A stretch of DNA of 51,972 nucleotides. Source: Cryobacterium sp. N22. GTDB taxonomy: Bacteria; Actinomycetota; Actinomycetes; Actinomycetales; Microbacteriaceae. Position numbers and translations under genes: made by a program. Shown piece by piece: positions 35,730 through 45,694 of the stretch; within the stretch, counting starts at the first letter, position 1; every line of letters starts with the position of its first letter. Under the pieces are notes generated by a model. The model searched no databases. It had not been told where the DNA came from and worked only from the letters and a program-made list of their open reading frames with translations. The stretch lies in contig NZ_PJJP01000015.1 in the NCBI RefSeq assembly GCF_002929555.1, forward strand, positions 1 to 51,972. Direction: 5' to 3'.

Positions 35730-36488
35730 TCAGGGCTGGCCGGACACTGTGACCGAGGCGCGGTTCAGATAGATCCACACCCCACCGGTGAACTCGGGGT
35801 CGCCACAGACCTCCCCGGTCACCTTCACCGGCAGGATGGTCGAGGAGCCGACCAGGTCGGCCCGCGACGCCGTCGCTGCGAACGACGCCGGCAGGCTCGG
35901 GCAGTACTCCAGCTGGACCCTGCCATACAGGTCGGTGAACTGCACCATGATCCGCTGGGTGGGCGTCGGCAGCAGCACCGTGAGCACCACCGCGAGAGCG
36001 GCCAGCGCCAGTCCGACGACGCCGAACACCGACCCGAGGATGGTCAGGCCCCGCCGGGGCGGATGCGCCGCCGAATGCTCTGCTGGGTGTGCCGTCGGCT
36101 GCGTCGGGGTGGTTGCTTGGGAGCGGGCGGTGGAGTGTGTCGCGGTGGGCAGCGATGCCGCGAACAGCACGCAGGCCCCGGTCAGCACGAGAATGAAGCC
36201 GAGCAGCCCCGCGAACACCCAGGGGCTCAGTCCGGAGTAGGCGGTCACCGCTGGGGCGAATCTGAGTCCGACCGCGATCACGGCGGCTGCCACGGCGAAC
36301 GCGCCGCCGAGGAACCGGGCCTGATGGCGCCAGGCAGACGGTTTCCCCGGGCCGGCCTGCGACGGGCCGGCCAACGCGGGGCCCGGCAGCTGCGGGCCCG
36401 CCTGCTGGGAGCCCGGCTGGTTGGCTCCCGGCTGGTTGGCACCCGGCTGGTTGGGGCCTGGCTGCGCCGGTCCGGTCTGGTCGCTCAT
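35730..36488 (-). CDS. Pro/Gln-rich membrane protein of unknown function
   Basis: The 252-residue protein has a cytoplasmic N-terminal region of about 50 residues rich in repeated QPGAN/QPGP units, three hydrophobic segments (near 61–79, 86–108 and 150–172), and a C-terminal extracytoplasmic domain with two Cys. The N-terminal repeats correspond to a 15-bp DNA repeat at 36412–36456. The ATG at 36488 gives MSDQTGPAQ. No family is recognised. It lies between holA and rpsT on the minus strand. Confidence 0.7.
   Translation of the reverse strand: MSDQTGPAQPGPNQPGANQPGANQPGSQQAGPQLPGPALAGPSQAGPGKPSAWRHQARFLGGAFAVAAAVIAVGLRFAPAVTAYSGLSPWVFAGLLGFILVLTGACVLFAASLPTATHSTARSQATTPTQPTAHPAEHSAAHPPRRGLTILGSVFGVVGLALAALAVVLTVLLPTPTQRIMVQFTDLYGRVQLEYCPSLPASFAATASRADLVGSSTILPVKVTGEVCGDPEFTGGVWIYLNRASVTVSGQP
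36412..36456 (-). repeat. 15-bp tandem repeat in coding sequence
   Basis: Three units of CCCGGCTGGTTGGC(N) lie at 36412–36426, 36427–36441 and 36442–36456. They are a multiple of three bases, so copy changes would preserve the reading frame and alter only the number of QPGAN-type units. Confidence 0.75.
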
Positions 36489-36557
36489 CACGACGACACC
36501 ATAGCGTCGGCCGGGCACCTCGGAAAGGGCCGGCCGGATCCGGCGCCGACGCAGAAA

Positions 36558-36581
36558 ACCCCCGCCCAGGAGGGCGGGGGT
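36558..36581 (-). terminator. rpsT terminator
   Basis: ACCCCCGCCC (36558–36567) pairs with GGGCGGGGGT (36572–36581) around AGGA. In the minus direction it is followed by TTTT, as expected for a rho-independent terminator downstream of rpsT. Confidence 0.8.
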
Positions 36582-36588
36582 GTGTCTG

Positions 36589-36618
36589 TGCTACTTACAG
36601 CGGTGCTACTTACAGCGG
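36589..36618. repeat. 15-bp perfect tandem duplication downstream of rpsT
   Basis: TGCTACTTACAGCGG occurs twice in succession (36589–36603 and 36604–36618), between the rpsT stop and its terminator. It looks like a recent slippage or duplication. No function is evident. Confidence 0.75.
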
Positions 36619-36622
36619 CTGG

Positions 36623-36883
36623 TTAGAGCGCGTTGACAGCCTTGGCGATAGCGGACTTCTTGTTCGCTGCCTGGTTCTGGTGGATAACGCCCTTGCTGAC
36701 GGCCTTGTCGAGCTTCTTGGAAGCAACGGCGAGGCTGGCGACAGCCTTGTCCTTGTCACCAGCGGTGACGGCGAGGCGCGTGGCCCGGATGGCGGTCTTG
36801 AACTCGCTCTTGACCGCCTTGTTGCGCTCCTGCGACTTCTTGTTCGTGAGGATCCGCTTGATCTGCGACTTGATGTTTGCCAC
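36623..36883 (-). CDS. rpsT: 30S ribosomal protein S20
   Basis: The 86-residue basic protein matches S20 ([20 protein letters not shown] start, lysine-rich helices). It binds 16S rRNA in the small subunit. The start is GTG at 36883 with only a weak GAAAG upstream; weak starts are known for rpsT elsewhere, where they allow autoregulation. It has its own terminator at 36558–36581. Confidence 0.97.
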   Translation of the reverse strand: MANIKSQIKRILTNKKSQERNKAVKSEFKTAIRATRLAVTAGDKDKAVASLAVASKKLDKAVSKGVIHQNQAANKKSAIAKAVNAL

Positions 36884-36954
36884 GTTTATACGCTTTCGTT
36901 AGGTTCTTGTTCGGATGGGCCGCCCGGTGATAGAGGGCACCGTGCGGCGAAAAT

Positions 36955-36977
36955 CGTGTGGGGTGGGACCCAACACG
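36955..36977 (-). terminator. Candidate terminator downstream of hydrolase
   Basis: CGTGT and ACACG plus GGGT and ACCC form a stem with one mismatch and a GGG loop. On the minus strand it is followed by ATTTT and lies 25 bp beyond the hydrolase stop. It could instead be part of the rpsT 5' region. Confidence 0.5.
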
Positions 36978-37001
36978 CAAGCCAACAGGCAACGATACCA
37001 G

Positions 37002-37769
37002 TTATCGGCCCGGCTGGCTGACCGAATCGGGGGAGTTCTGGTCGAGATCGGCCTCGATCTCGTCAATGATGCGCCTGAGCACAGTATCAAACCGGTGCGG
37101 GCGATGCAGGCTCACCAGATGGCCGGCGCCAGGAATCGTTACGAGGGTGCCCCGCCGCGCCGCCGCGAGGAACCGTCGCTGGTGCAGGCGGAAGTGATCG
37201 TACGCGCCGTTGACCAGCCACACCGGGCCGGGAAACGCCCTGAGGTCGGCCAGCGGCGACAACCGCCCCGTCGCCGCGAGCCCCGCGTCCATGACGTCCA
37301 GCGCCACACCGCCGGCGAGCACATCCCGCACCCCGGCCGGCGGGAGCATCCGTCGAACCAGGAAGGTGTGCAACCAGAGGCCCCGGTCGGGGAACCGGTG
37401 GATGATCCGCGCGAGCCGGCGGTAGGCGGTCAGTCCGGGACCGCCCGGTTCGAACGACGACCCGGCGGCGACCAGGCCGAGCACCCGCCCCGGGTTCCTG
37501 GCCGCATAGGCGATGGCGTAGTAGCCGCCGAGCGACAGACCGACGAGCAGCACCGGCCCCTCGACGGCGTCGACCCCGGCATCGATGGCGCCCAGCGCAC
37601 CCTCGAGGGTGAACGGCTCATGCAGGCGCGAACCGTGGCCCGGCAGGTCCACGGCGAGAACCGGATGCCCCGCCGCCGCCAGCCACTCCAACTGATGCCG
37701 CCACATGCTGGCCGAGGTGCGGATCCCGTGCACGAGCACGACGGGAACAGGAGACGCGGCGGCGGGCAT
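37002..37769 (-). CDS. Alpha/beta hydrolase
   Basis: The 255-residue protein has the alpha/beta-hydrolase fold: an LVHGIR oxyanion region, nucleophile Ser79 in GLSLGG, a likely acid Asp in GAYDHFR and a base His in GAGHLVSL. The substrate is unknown. Its ATG overlaps the stop of the response-regulator gene (ATGA), making it the third gene of a kinase–regulator–hydrolase operon. Translation is probably coupled. It may be a target or an accessory of that system, but this is not shown by sequence. Confidence 0.88.
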   Translation of the reverse strand: MPAAASPVPVVLVHGIRTSASMWRHQLEWLAAAGHPVLAVDLPGHGSRLHEPFTLEGALGAIDAGVDAVEGPVLLVGLSLGGYYAIAYAARNPGRVLGLVAAGSSFEPGGPGLTAYRRLARIIHRFPDRGLWLHTFLVRRMLPPAGVRDVLAGGVALDVMDAGLAATGRLSPLADLRAFPGPVWLVNGAYDHFRLHQRRFLAAARRGTLVTIPGAGHLVSLHRPHRFDTVLRRIIDEIEADLDQNSPDSVSQPGR

Positions 37770-38425
37770 CAGGCGCCCCGAAGGGTGCCGGACGCGCGGG
37801 CGCTGGCGACGGCGGAGGTCCGCGAGCCGACGCCGAGCTTGCCGAAGATATGCACGAGATGCGACTTCACCGTCGCCTCGCTGAGGAACAGGTCCTGGCC
37901 GATCTGCCGGTTGGAGCGACCGGCCGCCACGAGGGCGAGCACCTCGACCTCGCGCGGGGAAAGCCGGCCCTCCGGGATGCGCGACCGGTCGGCCAGCCGG
38001 GTCACGATAGCCGGAGCGAGTGCGCTCTGTCCCGCCGCGGCGGCCCGCACGGCGGCGACGAGTTCGGCGGGCGGGGCGTCCTTGAGCAGGTACCCGCTGG
38101 CGCCGGCCTCGATGGCACCGAGGATGTCGGCATCCGTGTCGTAGTTGGTGAGGATCAGCACGTGCGGGGCGCCGGGCACCGACCGAACCCGCCGGGTGGC
38201 CTCGGCGCCCTGCATGGGGGTCCCCGGCATATCGGCTGAGGGCACCGCACCGCCGAACTGCAGGTCCATCAGCACGACATCGACCCGACCGGAGGCGGCC
38301 AGCGCCACGGCGTCCTCGGCCGTGCCGGCCTCCAGTTCGACCTCCAGGTCGGGCTCGGCGCCGAGCATCGCCCGGAGGCCCGCCCGCACCACGGGGTGGT
38401 CGTCGGCGAGCAGCACCCGGATCAT
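37769..38425 (-). CDS. LuxR-family response regulator
   Basis: The 218-residue NarL/LuxR regulator has a receiver domain with Asp8/Asp9, phospho-acceptor Asp54 in VLMDLQF and a Lys near 112, then a LuxR helix-turn-helix ([15 protein letters not shown], later [15 protein letters not shown]). The loop after Asp54 is about ten residues longer than in typical receivers ([16 protein letters not shown]). It overlaps both the kinase gene upstream and the hydrolase gene downstream by a few bases. The operator may be the direct repeats near 39741–39764. Confidence 0.93.
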   Translation of the reverse strand: MIRVLLADDHPVVRAGLRAMLGAEPDLEVELEAGTAEDAVALAASGRVDVVLMDLQFGGAVPSADMPGTPMQGAEATRRVRSVPGAPHVLILTNYDTDADILGAIEAGASGYLLKDAPPAELVAAVRAAAAGQSALAPAIVTRLADRSRIPEGRLSPREVEVLALVAAGRSNRQIGQDLFLSEATVKSHLVHIFGKLGVGSRTSAVASARASGTLRGA

Positions 38426-39687
38426 GCCAGCGCCTCGCGGATCGGGAACCTGACCGCGACCGCGGTGCCCAGGTCCGGCGCGGACTCCAGGACGAAGGTG
38501 CCGCCGAGCGCTTCGACGCGCTGCCGGATCGCGACCAGGCCGAACGAGTCCGGGCTCTGAGTTGCGGCGTCCGTGAGGGTGAAGCCGCGGCCGTCGTCGA
38601 CGATGTCGAGGGCCACCTCGTCGGACATGTAGCTCAGGGTCACCTCGGCACGATTGGCGCCGGCGTGCTGGGCGACGTTGGCGAGCGAGCCCTGCGCGAT
38701 CCGCAGCAGGGTCGTCTCCAGCGACATCGGCAGCGCCACCGGGTCACCTGTCACGTGCAGGCTGACCCTGGTGGCCTTCTCGCCGGCCGGCGCGGTACGT
38801 TCTGCCGACGCGGCGAGCCTGGCGAGGGCGCCCGGCAGGGTCTGGCTGTCCAGGGCCGGCGGAGTGAGCTCCCGGATGAACCGGCGGGTCTCCTGCAGAT
38901 TGGCCGCCGCGGTGTCCCTGGCCAGGCGCAGGTGGTCCAGGGCCGCCGGGTCGGACACCCGGCCCTCGGCGGCGTGCAACAGCATCTGGATGCTCGACAG
39001 CCCCTGAGCCACGGTGTCGTGGATCTCCCTGGCCAGGCGTTCCCGTTCGGCGAGGGTGCCCGCGTCGCGTGCGGTGGCCGCCAGCTCGGTGCGGGTGGTG
39101 AGCAGATCCTCGATCAGGTTCTGCCGTTCGGCGGCCTCGCGCAGCAGCGCCCGGTAGCCCAGGCCCACCGCCACCGCGACGACCGCGCCCACCAGCGGGC
39201 CGAGGGTGGCGCCCAGGCTCAGGCCCACGTGGAAACTCATCGACCAGATCGTCAGCAGCACGCTCAACAGCACCAGCGGAATACCCGCCCGCAGGGGAAG
39301 CACGTGCAGCTGCAGGAAGAACAGCGGGAAGACGATGAAGGCGGCATCCGGCGCCAGGAGGGTGAGCGCGAGCCATTCCACCAGCAGCACGGCCATCCAG
39401 ACAGGCACGACCCAACGCCACCGCCGGCGGCGGGCGAGTTCGCTGCCGCCGACGTAACTGGCCAGGAAGATCAGCGACAGGCTCACCACGGTGACCGGGT
39501 TCGGCACCGCACCCAGCAGGGTCCGCACGATGACCAGTCCGGTCAGCCCGATGATCAGAACGTGCAGGCCGATCCGGAGACCGGCGAACACCGGGGTGAG
39601 CGCGGAGTGCGGAAGACCCTCGCCGATGCTGGCGGGCGGCATGGGATCCCGGCGGAGCGGGGGAGTGCGAAGTGCGAGGCTGGACAT
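38422..39687 (-). CDS. Two-component sensor histidine kinase (HisKA_3)
   Basis: The 421-residue kinase has five to six hydrophobic segments (about 32–175) with no large external sensor domain, suggesting membrane or internal stress sensing. The dimerisation/phosphotransfer helix has His223 in [11 protein letters not shown], followed by an ATPase domain (VDDGRGFTL). It is of the NarX/DesK-like class that partners LuxR-type regulators. The ATG at 39687 lies nine bases after TAGGCT on the minus strand. It is divergent from lepA. The signal is not known. Confidence 0.93.
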   Translation of the reverse strand: MSSLALRTPPLRRDPMPPASIGEGLPHSALTPVFAGLRIGLHVLIIGLTGLVIVRTLLGAVPNPVTVVSLSLIFLASYVGGSELARRRRWRWVVPVWMAVLLVEWLALTLLAPDAAFIVFPLFFLQLHVLPLRAGIPLVLLSVLLTIWSMSFHVGLSLGATLGPLVGAVVAVAVGLGYRALLREAAERQNLIEDLLTTRTELAATARDAGTLAERERLAREIHDTVAQGLSSIQMLLHAAEGRVSDPAALDHLRLARDTAAANLQETRRFIRELTPPALDSQTLPGALARLAASAERTAPAGEKATRVSLHVTGDPVALPMSLETTLLRIAQGSLANVAQHAGANRAEVTLSYMSDEVALDIVDDGRGFTLTDAATQSPDSFGLVAIRQRVEALGGTFVLESAPDLGTAVAVRFPIREALA

Positions 39688-39720
39688 GGTGCGCCCAGCC
39701 TAATCAGGACCGCTGGGCCC

Positions 39721-39764
39721 GTCATCCGTCAAATGGATGACCGACAGGTCAGCCCGACAGGTCA
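39721..39764. promoter_or_regulatory. Inverted and direct repeats between kinase gene and lepA
   Basis: GTCATCC (39721–39727) and GGATGAC (39735–39741) form a dyad with a 7-nt loop; CCGACAGGTCA then occurs twice, at 39741–39751 and 39754–39764. Their location in the divergent promoter region makes them candidate regulator sites, possibly for the adjacent LuxR-type response regulator. Confidence 0.4.
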
Positions 39765-39801
39765 CACCGACACTGCGGGGCATGGGAGAATTGGGCCCAT
39801 C

Positions 39802-41655
<1,854 letters not shown>

Positions 41656-41660
41656 CGATC

Positions 41661-42308
41661 ATGCGCCGCTCGACCTTCACCGACGCCGCCGTGACCTACG
41701 CCGCCATCGGCGGCACCCTGGCCCCCGACCTGATGCGCTACCCGCCCAAGGGCCACCGGCCGCTGGAGCGCACGGTGCGCCTGGGCAGCGGCGAGGAACG
41801 GTTCCGGGTGGCCACGACGGCGCTGATGACCTGGGGCGTCCAGCGTGGCAGCGGCATCGACGTCACCGACCTCGACGCCGGAACCGGCGTGCAGTACACC
41901 GGCATCGTCTTCGCCGAGGACGGCACCCCGGCTCCCAACCAGGAGCACCCCGTGAACGAGGCCACCTTCGCCGAGGACGGCACCGCGTTCATCAGTAACG
42001 GCATGACCGCCAAGCTGGCCATCCCCACCGGCCCGTTCACCGTCGCCGCACCGGTGCGCGTCGTCTACGTCATCGACGAGGCCGACAAGATCGGCTTCGC
42101 CTACGGCACCATGCGCGGCCACCCGCAGACCGGCGAGGAGTGCTTCATCGTCGACCGTCGTCCCGACGACTCGGTCTGGCTCACCATCCGCTCGTTCTCG
42201 CGCCCCAGCACCTGGTACTACCGGTTGGCCTGGCCGGTGCTGCGCTTCCAGCAGGAGCGTTACACCCGCAAGTACCTGCTCGCCCTGCACCCCGTCGGAA
42301 TGGGCTGA
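41661..42308 (+). CDS. DUF1990 family protein
   Basis: The 215-residue protein matches DUF1990 (YAAIGGTLAPDLMRYPPKGH start; VRVVYVIDEADKIGFAYGTM; terminal WPVLRFQQERYTRKYL). It has no recognised catalytic motif; the fold may bind hydrophobic ligands, but no function is established. It lies five bases after lepA and its stop overlaps the hemW start (TGATG), so the three genes are probably co-transcribed. Confidence 0.85.
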   Translation: MRRSTFTDAAVTYAAIGGTLAPDLMRYPPKGHRPLERTVRLGSGEERFRVATTALMTWGVQRGSGIDVTDLDAGTGVQYTGIVFAEDGTPAPNQEHPVNEATFAEDGTAFISNGMTAKLAIPTGPFTVAAPVRVVYVIDEADKIGFAYGTMRGHPQTGEECFIVDRRPDDSVWLTIRSFSRPSTWYYRLAWPVLRFQQERYTRKYLLALHPVGMG

Positions 42309-43534
42309 TGGCCGGACCGCACCCCGTGGGTGACCCTGCGCCTCTGGACGGACTGATCCCGGCGTCGGCCGCGGACGGCGCCGCAGAACGCGACTTCGGC
42401 GTTTACCTGCACGTGCCGTTCTGCAAGGTGCGCTGCGGCTACTGCGACTTCAACACCTACACCGCCACGGAGCTGCGCGGCGTGAAGCAGAGCGACTACG
42501 CCAGCCAGGCCGTTCTCGAGGTCGAGTCCGCCGCCCGCATCCTGGCCGAGTCCGGTGTTCCGGCCCGGCCTGCCGCCACCGTCTTCTTCGGCGGCGGTAC
42601 CCCCACGCTGCTGCCCGCAGACCATCTGGTGCGGATGCTGCACGCCGTGCGGGACACCTTCGGCATCGTTCCGGGCGCCGAGATCACCACGGAGGCCAAC
42701 CCGGACTCCGTCGACCTGGCCTATCTCCGTCAGCTCAAGCAGGCCGGCTTCACCCGGGTGTCCTTCGGCATGCAGTCCGCGGTGCCCCGCGTGTTGGCCA
42801 CCCTCGAGCGAACGCACGATCCCGAGCGGGTGCCGCTCGTGGTGGCCTGGGCGCGCGAGGCGGGCTTGGACGTGAGCCTCGACCTGATCTACGGCACACC
42901 GGGGGAGACCATCGACGACTGGCGGGCCAGCCTCGATGCGGCCATCGGCCAGCAGCCGGACCACATCAGCGCCTACTCGCTCATCGTCGAGGACGGCACC
43001 AAGCTGGCCAGGCAGATCCGCCGGGGCGAGCTTGTGCAACCCGACGAAGACCTGCAGGCCGACTTCTACGAGCTCGCGGATGCGCGCCTGGCCGCGGCCG
43101 GCTACAGCTGGTACGAGGTCAGCAACTGGTCGCGGGGCACCGAGCACCGGTCCCGGCACAACCTGTCGTACTGGCGCAGCGCCGACTGGTGGGGCATCGG
43201 CCCCGGCGCGCACAGCCACGTCGGCGGCGTGCGCTGGTGGAACGTCAAGCATCCGGCCGCGTACGCCGACCGGATCCTGGCCGGCCACTCGCCGGCCGCC
43301 GGCCGGGAGACCCTGGACGAGGCCACCCGCGAAACCGAACGGGTGCTGTTGCTGACCAGGATCCGCGAGGGCATCCCGGTCGCCACTCTCTCAGCGCTCG
43401 GCCGCCGCGAGGTGGCCGGCCTGATCGCCGACCAGCTGATCGACGCCAGGGCGGCCATCGGCGGCAACATCGAACTCACCCTCACCGGCCGGCTGCTCGC
43501 CGACGCCGTGGTGCGCCGGCTTCTCACCGACTGA
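42308..43534 (+). CDS. hemW: Radical SAM heme chaperone HemW
   Basis: HemW is a radical SAM protein related to oxygen-independent coproporphyrinogen III oxidase, thought to deliver haem rather than oxidise porphyrin. The 408-residue protein has the CX3CX2C cluster motif with Cys39, Cys43 and Cys46, then FFGGGTPTLL, ITTEANPDS and RVSFGMQS. The HemN-specific extra Cys after the third cysteine is absent (next residue is Asp), favouring HemW. ATG at 42308 overlaps the DUF1990 stop. Confidence 0.93.
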   Translation: MAGPHPVGDPAPLDGLIPASAADGAAERDFGVYLHVPFCKVRCGYCDFNTYTATELRGVKQSDYASQAVLEVESAARILAESGVPARPAATVFFGGGTPTLLPADHLVRMLHAVRDTFGIVPGAEITTEANPDSVDLAYLRQLKQAGFTRVSFGMQSAVPRVLATLERTHDPERVPLVVAWAREAGLDVSLDLIYGTPGETIDDWRASLDAAIGQQPDHISAYSLIVEDGTKLARQIRRGELVQPDEDLQADFYELADARLAAAGYSWYEVSNWSRGTEHRSRHNLSYWRSADWWGIGPGAHSHVGGVRWWNVKHPAAYADRILAGHSPAAGRETLDEATRETERVLLLTRIREGIPVATLSALGRREVAGLIADQLIDARAAIGGNIELTLTGRLLADAVVRRLLTD

Positions 43535-43535
43535 T

Positions 43536-43559
43536 CAGCCGGCCCGGCCGGGCCGGCTG
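43536..43559. terminator. Perfect GC palindrome between convergent genes
   Basis: A 24-bp perfect palindrome (CAGCCGGCCCGG and its complement) lies between the hemW stop and the DUF4870 stop. It could terminate both transcripts. It has no loop or T-run, so a hairpin would need the central bases to open. Confidence 0.5.
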
Positions 43560-43564
43560 GACGC

Positions 43565-43939
43565 CTAGTTGAGGAACTTGATCGTCAGCGGGTAGGAATA
43601 CCACTCGCCCTTGTTGGCGGCGACGGCGGCGATGATGCAGAAGACGATGTTGAGGATCCCGGCTGCGGCCAGGATGAGGAAGCCGATGCCGATGATCGTG
43701 AGGATGCCTCCGACGAAGTAGGCGATCGCGAGGGTGATTTGGAAGTTCAGTGCGGTGGCGGAGTGCGCGCGGATGAACGGACCGCGGTCCTTGAGCACGA
43801 TGTAGCCGATCAGGGCGGGCAGGAAGCTGAAGAGGATGCCGCCGATGTGGATCAGGGTGGCCCACAGCTTCTCGTCGGCCGGGCTCAACTGGCTCGGCGC
43901 CTGGTACGGGGTGGCGGGGGGAGGCGTTGCCTCTGACAT
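43565..43939 (-). CDS. DUF4870 domain-containing membrane protein (first)
   Basis: The 124-residue protein has a Pro-rich N-terminus, then LIHIGGILFSFLPALIGYIV and SATALNFQITLAIAYFVGG, followed by a third hydrophobic segment; this is the DUF4870 (Tic20-like) layout. The ATG at 43939 is preceded by AAGGAG; the longer frame to 43996 lacks one. Function is unknown. A homologous gene lies directly upstream on the same strand. Confidence 0.85.
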   Translation of the reverse strand: MSEATPPPATPYQAPSQLSPADEKLWATLIHIGGILFSFLPALIGYIVLKDRGPFIRAHSATALNFQITLAIAYFVGGILTIIGIGFLILAAAGILNIVFCIIAAVAANKGEWYSYPLTIKFLN

Positions 43940-44034
43940 TGAATCTCCTTTGTGGACTCGGCGGTCAGGCCGGGTGGTGACGGGTGTTGCTGTCACCAGA
44001 GTACCGCCGGTCGCGTCTCCCGGCCCCGTGCAAA

Positions 44035-44436
44035 CTAGCTGATCAGACGGAGAGAGAACGGGTAGCGGTACGGTCGGCCGTCCTTAGCGCTGAGATAGCC
44101 GAGCACCGAGAAGATCGAACCGATCAGCCACAGGACCCAGCCCAGGGAAGAAATCACCGACAAGAGGCCGAAGGTGAGCAGGCCGAGGATCGTGGCGGCC
44201 AGGTTGATGGCGACGTAGCCGATCAGAAGGGTGATCTGGAAGTTCAGGGCTTCCTTCCCTTCTTCGTTGGTGAACGTCCCGCGGTCCTTGAAGACCAGCC
44301 AGATGATCAGTGCCGGCGGAAACGAGAGGATTCCGCCCAGGTGGGCCAGGGAGGCCCACTGACGGTCCTGTTCCGCGGTCAGCGGCGCCCCGGCGGCCGG
44401 CCCGGATGATGGTCCCTGTCCGGTGGGATAGCTCAT
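44035..44436 (-). CDS. DUF4870 domain-containing membrane protein (second)
   Basis: The 133-residue protein has LAHLGGILSFPPALIIWLV, EALNFQITLLIGYVA and a GRPYRYPFSLRLI ending, homologous to the neighbouring DUF4870 protein. GAAGGG lies eight bases before the ATG at 44436. The two genes are separated by 95 bp and probably arose by tandem duplication. Its promoter region abuts that of hrcA. Confidence 0.85.
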   Translation of the reverse strand: MSYPTGQGPSSGPAAGAPLTAEQDRQWASLAHLGGILSFPPALIIWLVFKDRGTFTNEEGKEALNFQITLLIGYVAINLAATILGLLTFGLLSVISSLGWVLWLIGSIFSVLGYLSAKDGRPYRYPFSLRLIS

Positions 44437-44532
44437 GAGAATGCCCTTCGATGAACGGTGCGCGGTGCTCGGTGAGCTTAACGCTACTGCCCGAAATCGT
44501 CCGGGAGCAATGGGTATCCCCGCTGCCCGCGT

Positions 44533-44538
44533 TATGAT
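44533..44538 (+). promoter_or_regulatory. -10 box of hrcA overlapped by CIRCE
   Basis: TATGAT shares its last base with the first base of the CIRCE-like element, so a repressor there would block RNA polymerase. No strong -35 is evident. Confidence 0.5.
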
Positions 44539-44564
44539 TAGCAGTCAAACAATGAGAGTGCCAA
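44538..44564. promoter_or_regulatory. CIRCE-like HrcA operator (imperfect)
   Basis: TTAGCAGTC-N9-GAGTGCCAA matches the CIRCE consensus TTAGCACTC-N9-GAGTGCTAA at 16 of 18 arm positions. It lies 41 bp before the hrcA start, consistent with autoregulation of the hrcA–dnaJ operon. Confidence 0.85.
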
Positions 44565-44604
44565 TGCAGAGCAGGCACACCGGGTACGAGGGAGGCGAAT
44601 GATC

Positions 44605-45624
44605 ATGGTGTCAGATCGCAGTCTCGAGGTGCTTCGGGTGATCGTCCAGGACTACGTCGCGTCCCGCGAACCCGTCGGCTCGAAATCCATCGTCGACAGG
44701 CACGCCTTCGGTGTCTCGGCCGCGACGATCCGCAACGACATGGCGCTTCTCGAAGAAGAAGAACTCATCGTCGCCCCGCACACCTCGTCGGGCCGCATCC
44801 CCACCGACAAGGGCTATCGGTTGTTCGTCGATCACCTCGCCGACCTCCGTCCGCTCACCGCCGCCCAGCGCCAGGCCATCGAGGCGTTCCTCGGCCAGTC
44901 GGCCGACCTCGACGAGGTCCTCGCCCGCAGCGTGCGACTGCTGTCCCAGCTCACCCACCAGGTCGCCCTCGTGCAATACCCCTCGCTGTCCCGCGCCACC
45001 GTGCGCCACATTGAATTGGTGCCGCTGAGTGAGACCCGGGTGCTGTCGGTCCTGATCACCGACTCCGGGCGCGTCGAACAGCGCGTCGTCGAGCTGCCCC
45101 GCACCCTCGAGGAGGCCGCGCTGGCGGAACTTCGGTCCAGGCTCAACGCCGTCGTGGGCGGTCTGAGCATGAGTGCGGCCGCCACCGCCCTGACCGGCCC
45201 CACCGGTCTGGGCGCACCGGAGGTGCAGGACCTGATCGACCAGATCACCTCCACCCTGCGCGACCAGGTCGGCGCCAATCGGCAGGACCGCCTGGTCATG
45301 GCCGGCGCCGCCAACCTGGTGCGCACCGAAGACGACTTCAGCGGCAGCATCTATCCGGTGCTGGAGGCCATCGAGGAGCAGGTGGTGCTGTTGCGCCTGT
45401 TCGGCGAGATGGCCACCGACCAGCACGGCGTCTCGGTGAGCATCGGGCGTGAGAACGCGCCGTTCGGCCTCGGCGAGACGTCGGTGCTCACCAGCGGTTA
45501 CACCTCCCGCGGTGACGCGGCCCGACTGGGCGTCCTGGGTCCGACCCGGATGGACTACTCCAACAACATGGCGGCCGTACGCGCCGTCGCCAGGTACCTC
45601 TCGCGCCTGCTCGGCGAGAACTAG
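44605..45624 (+). CDS. hrcA: Heat-inducible transcription repressor HrcA
   Basis: HrcA represses heat-shock genes through CIRCE. The 339-residue protein has the family N-terminus ([21 protein letters not shown] then [21 protein letters not shown] winged helix) and a GAF-like inserted domain. AGGGAGG lies nine bases before the ATG at 44605; ATG at 44599 in the same frame is the alternative. A CIRCE-like element sits upstream, and dnaJ follows 70 bp downstream. Confidence 0.94.
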   Translation: MVSDRSLEVLRVIVQDYVASREPVGSKSIVDRHAFGVSAATIRNDMALLEEEELIVAPHTSSGRIPTDKGYRLFVDHLADLRPLTAAQRQAIEAFLGQSADLDEVLARSVRLLSQLTHQVALVQYPSLSRATVRHIELVPLSETRVLSVLITDSGRVEQRVVELPRTLEEAALAELRSRLNAVVGGLSMSAAATALTGPTGLGAPEVQDLIDQITSTLRDQVGANRQDRLVMAGAANLVRTEDDFSGSIYPVLEAIEEQVVLLRLFGEMATDQHGVSVSIGRENAPFGLGETSVLTSGYTSRGDAARLGVLGPTRMDYSNNMAAVRAVARYLSRLLGEN

Positions 45625-45694
45625 CCGGCCCACCACTTTCCAGCACGATTTCCTACCCCGAATACCGCACGCACAACCGCAAGGAGAGCCAGCT

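Noticed and set aside
38665..39801. Upstream extension of lepA to 38665
   Set aside because: It lies antisense to the kinase gene and has no conserved sequence; LepA proteins begin near the ATG at 39802.
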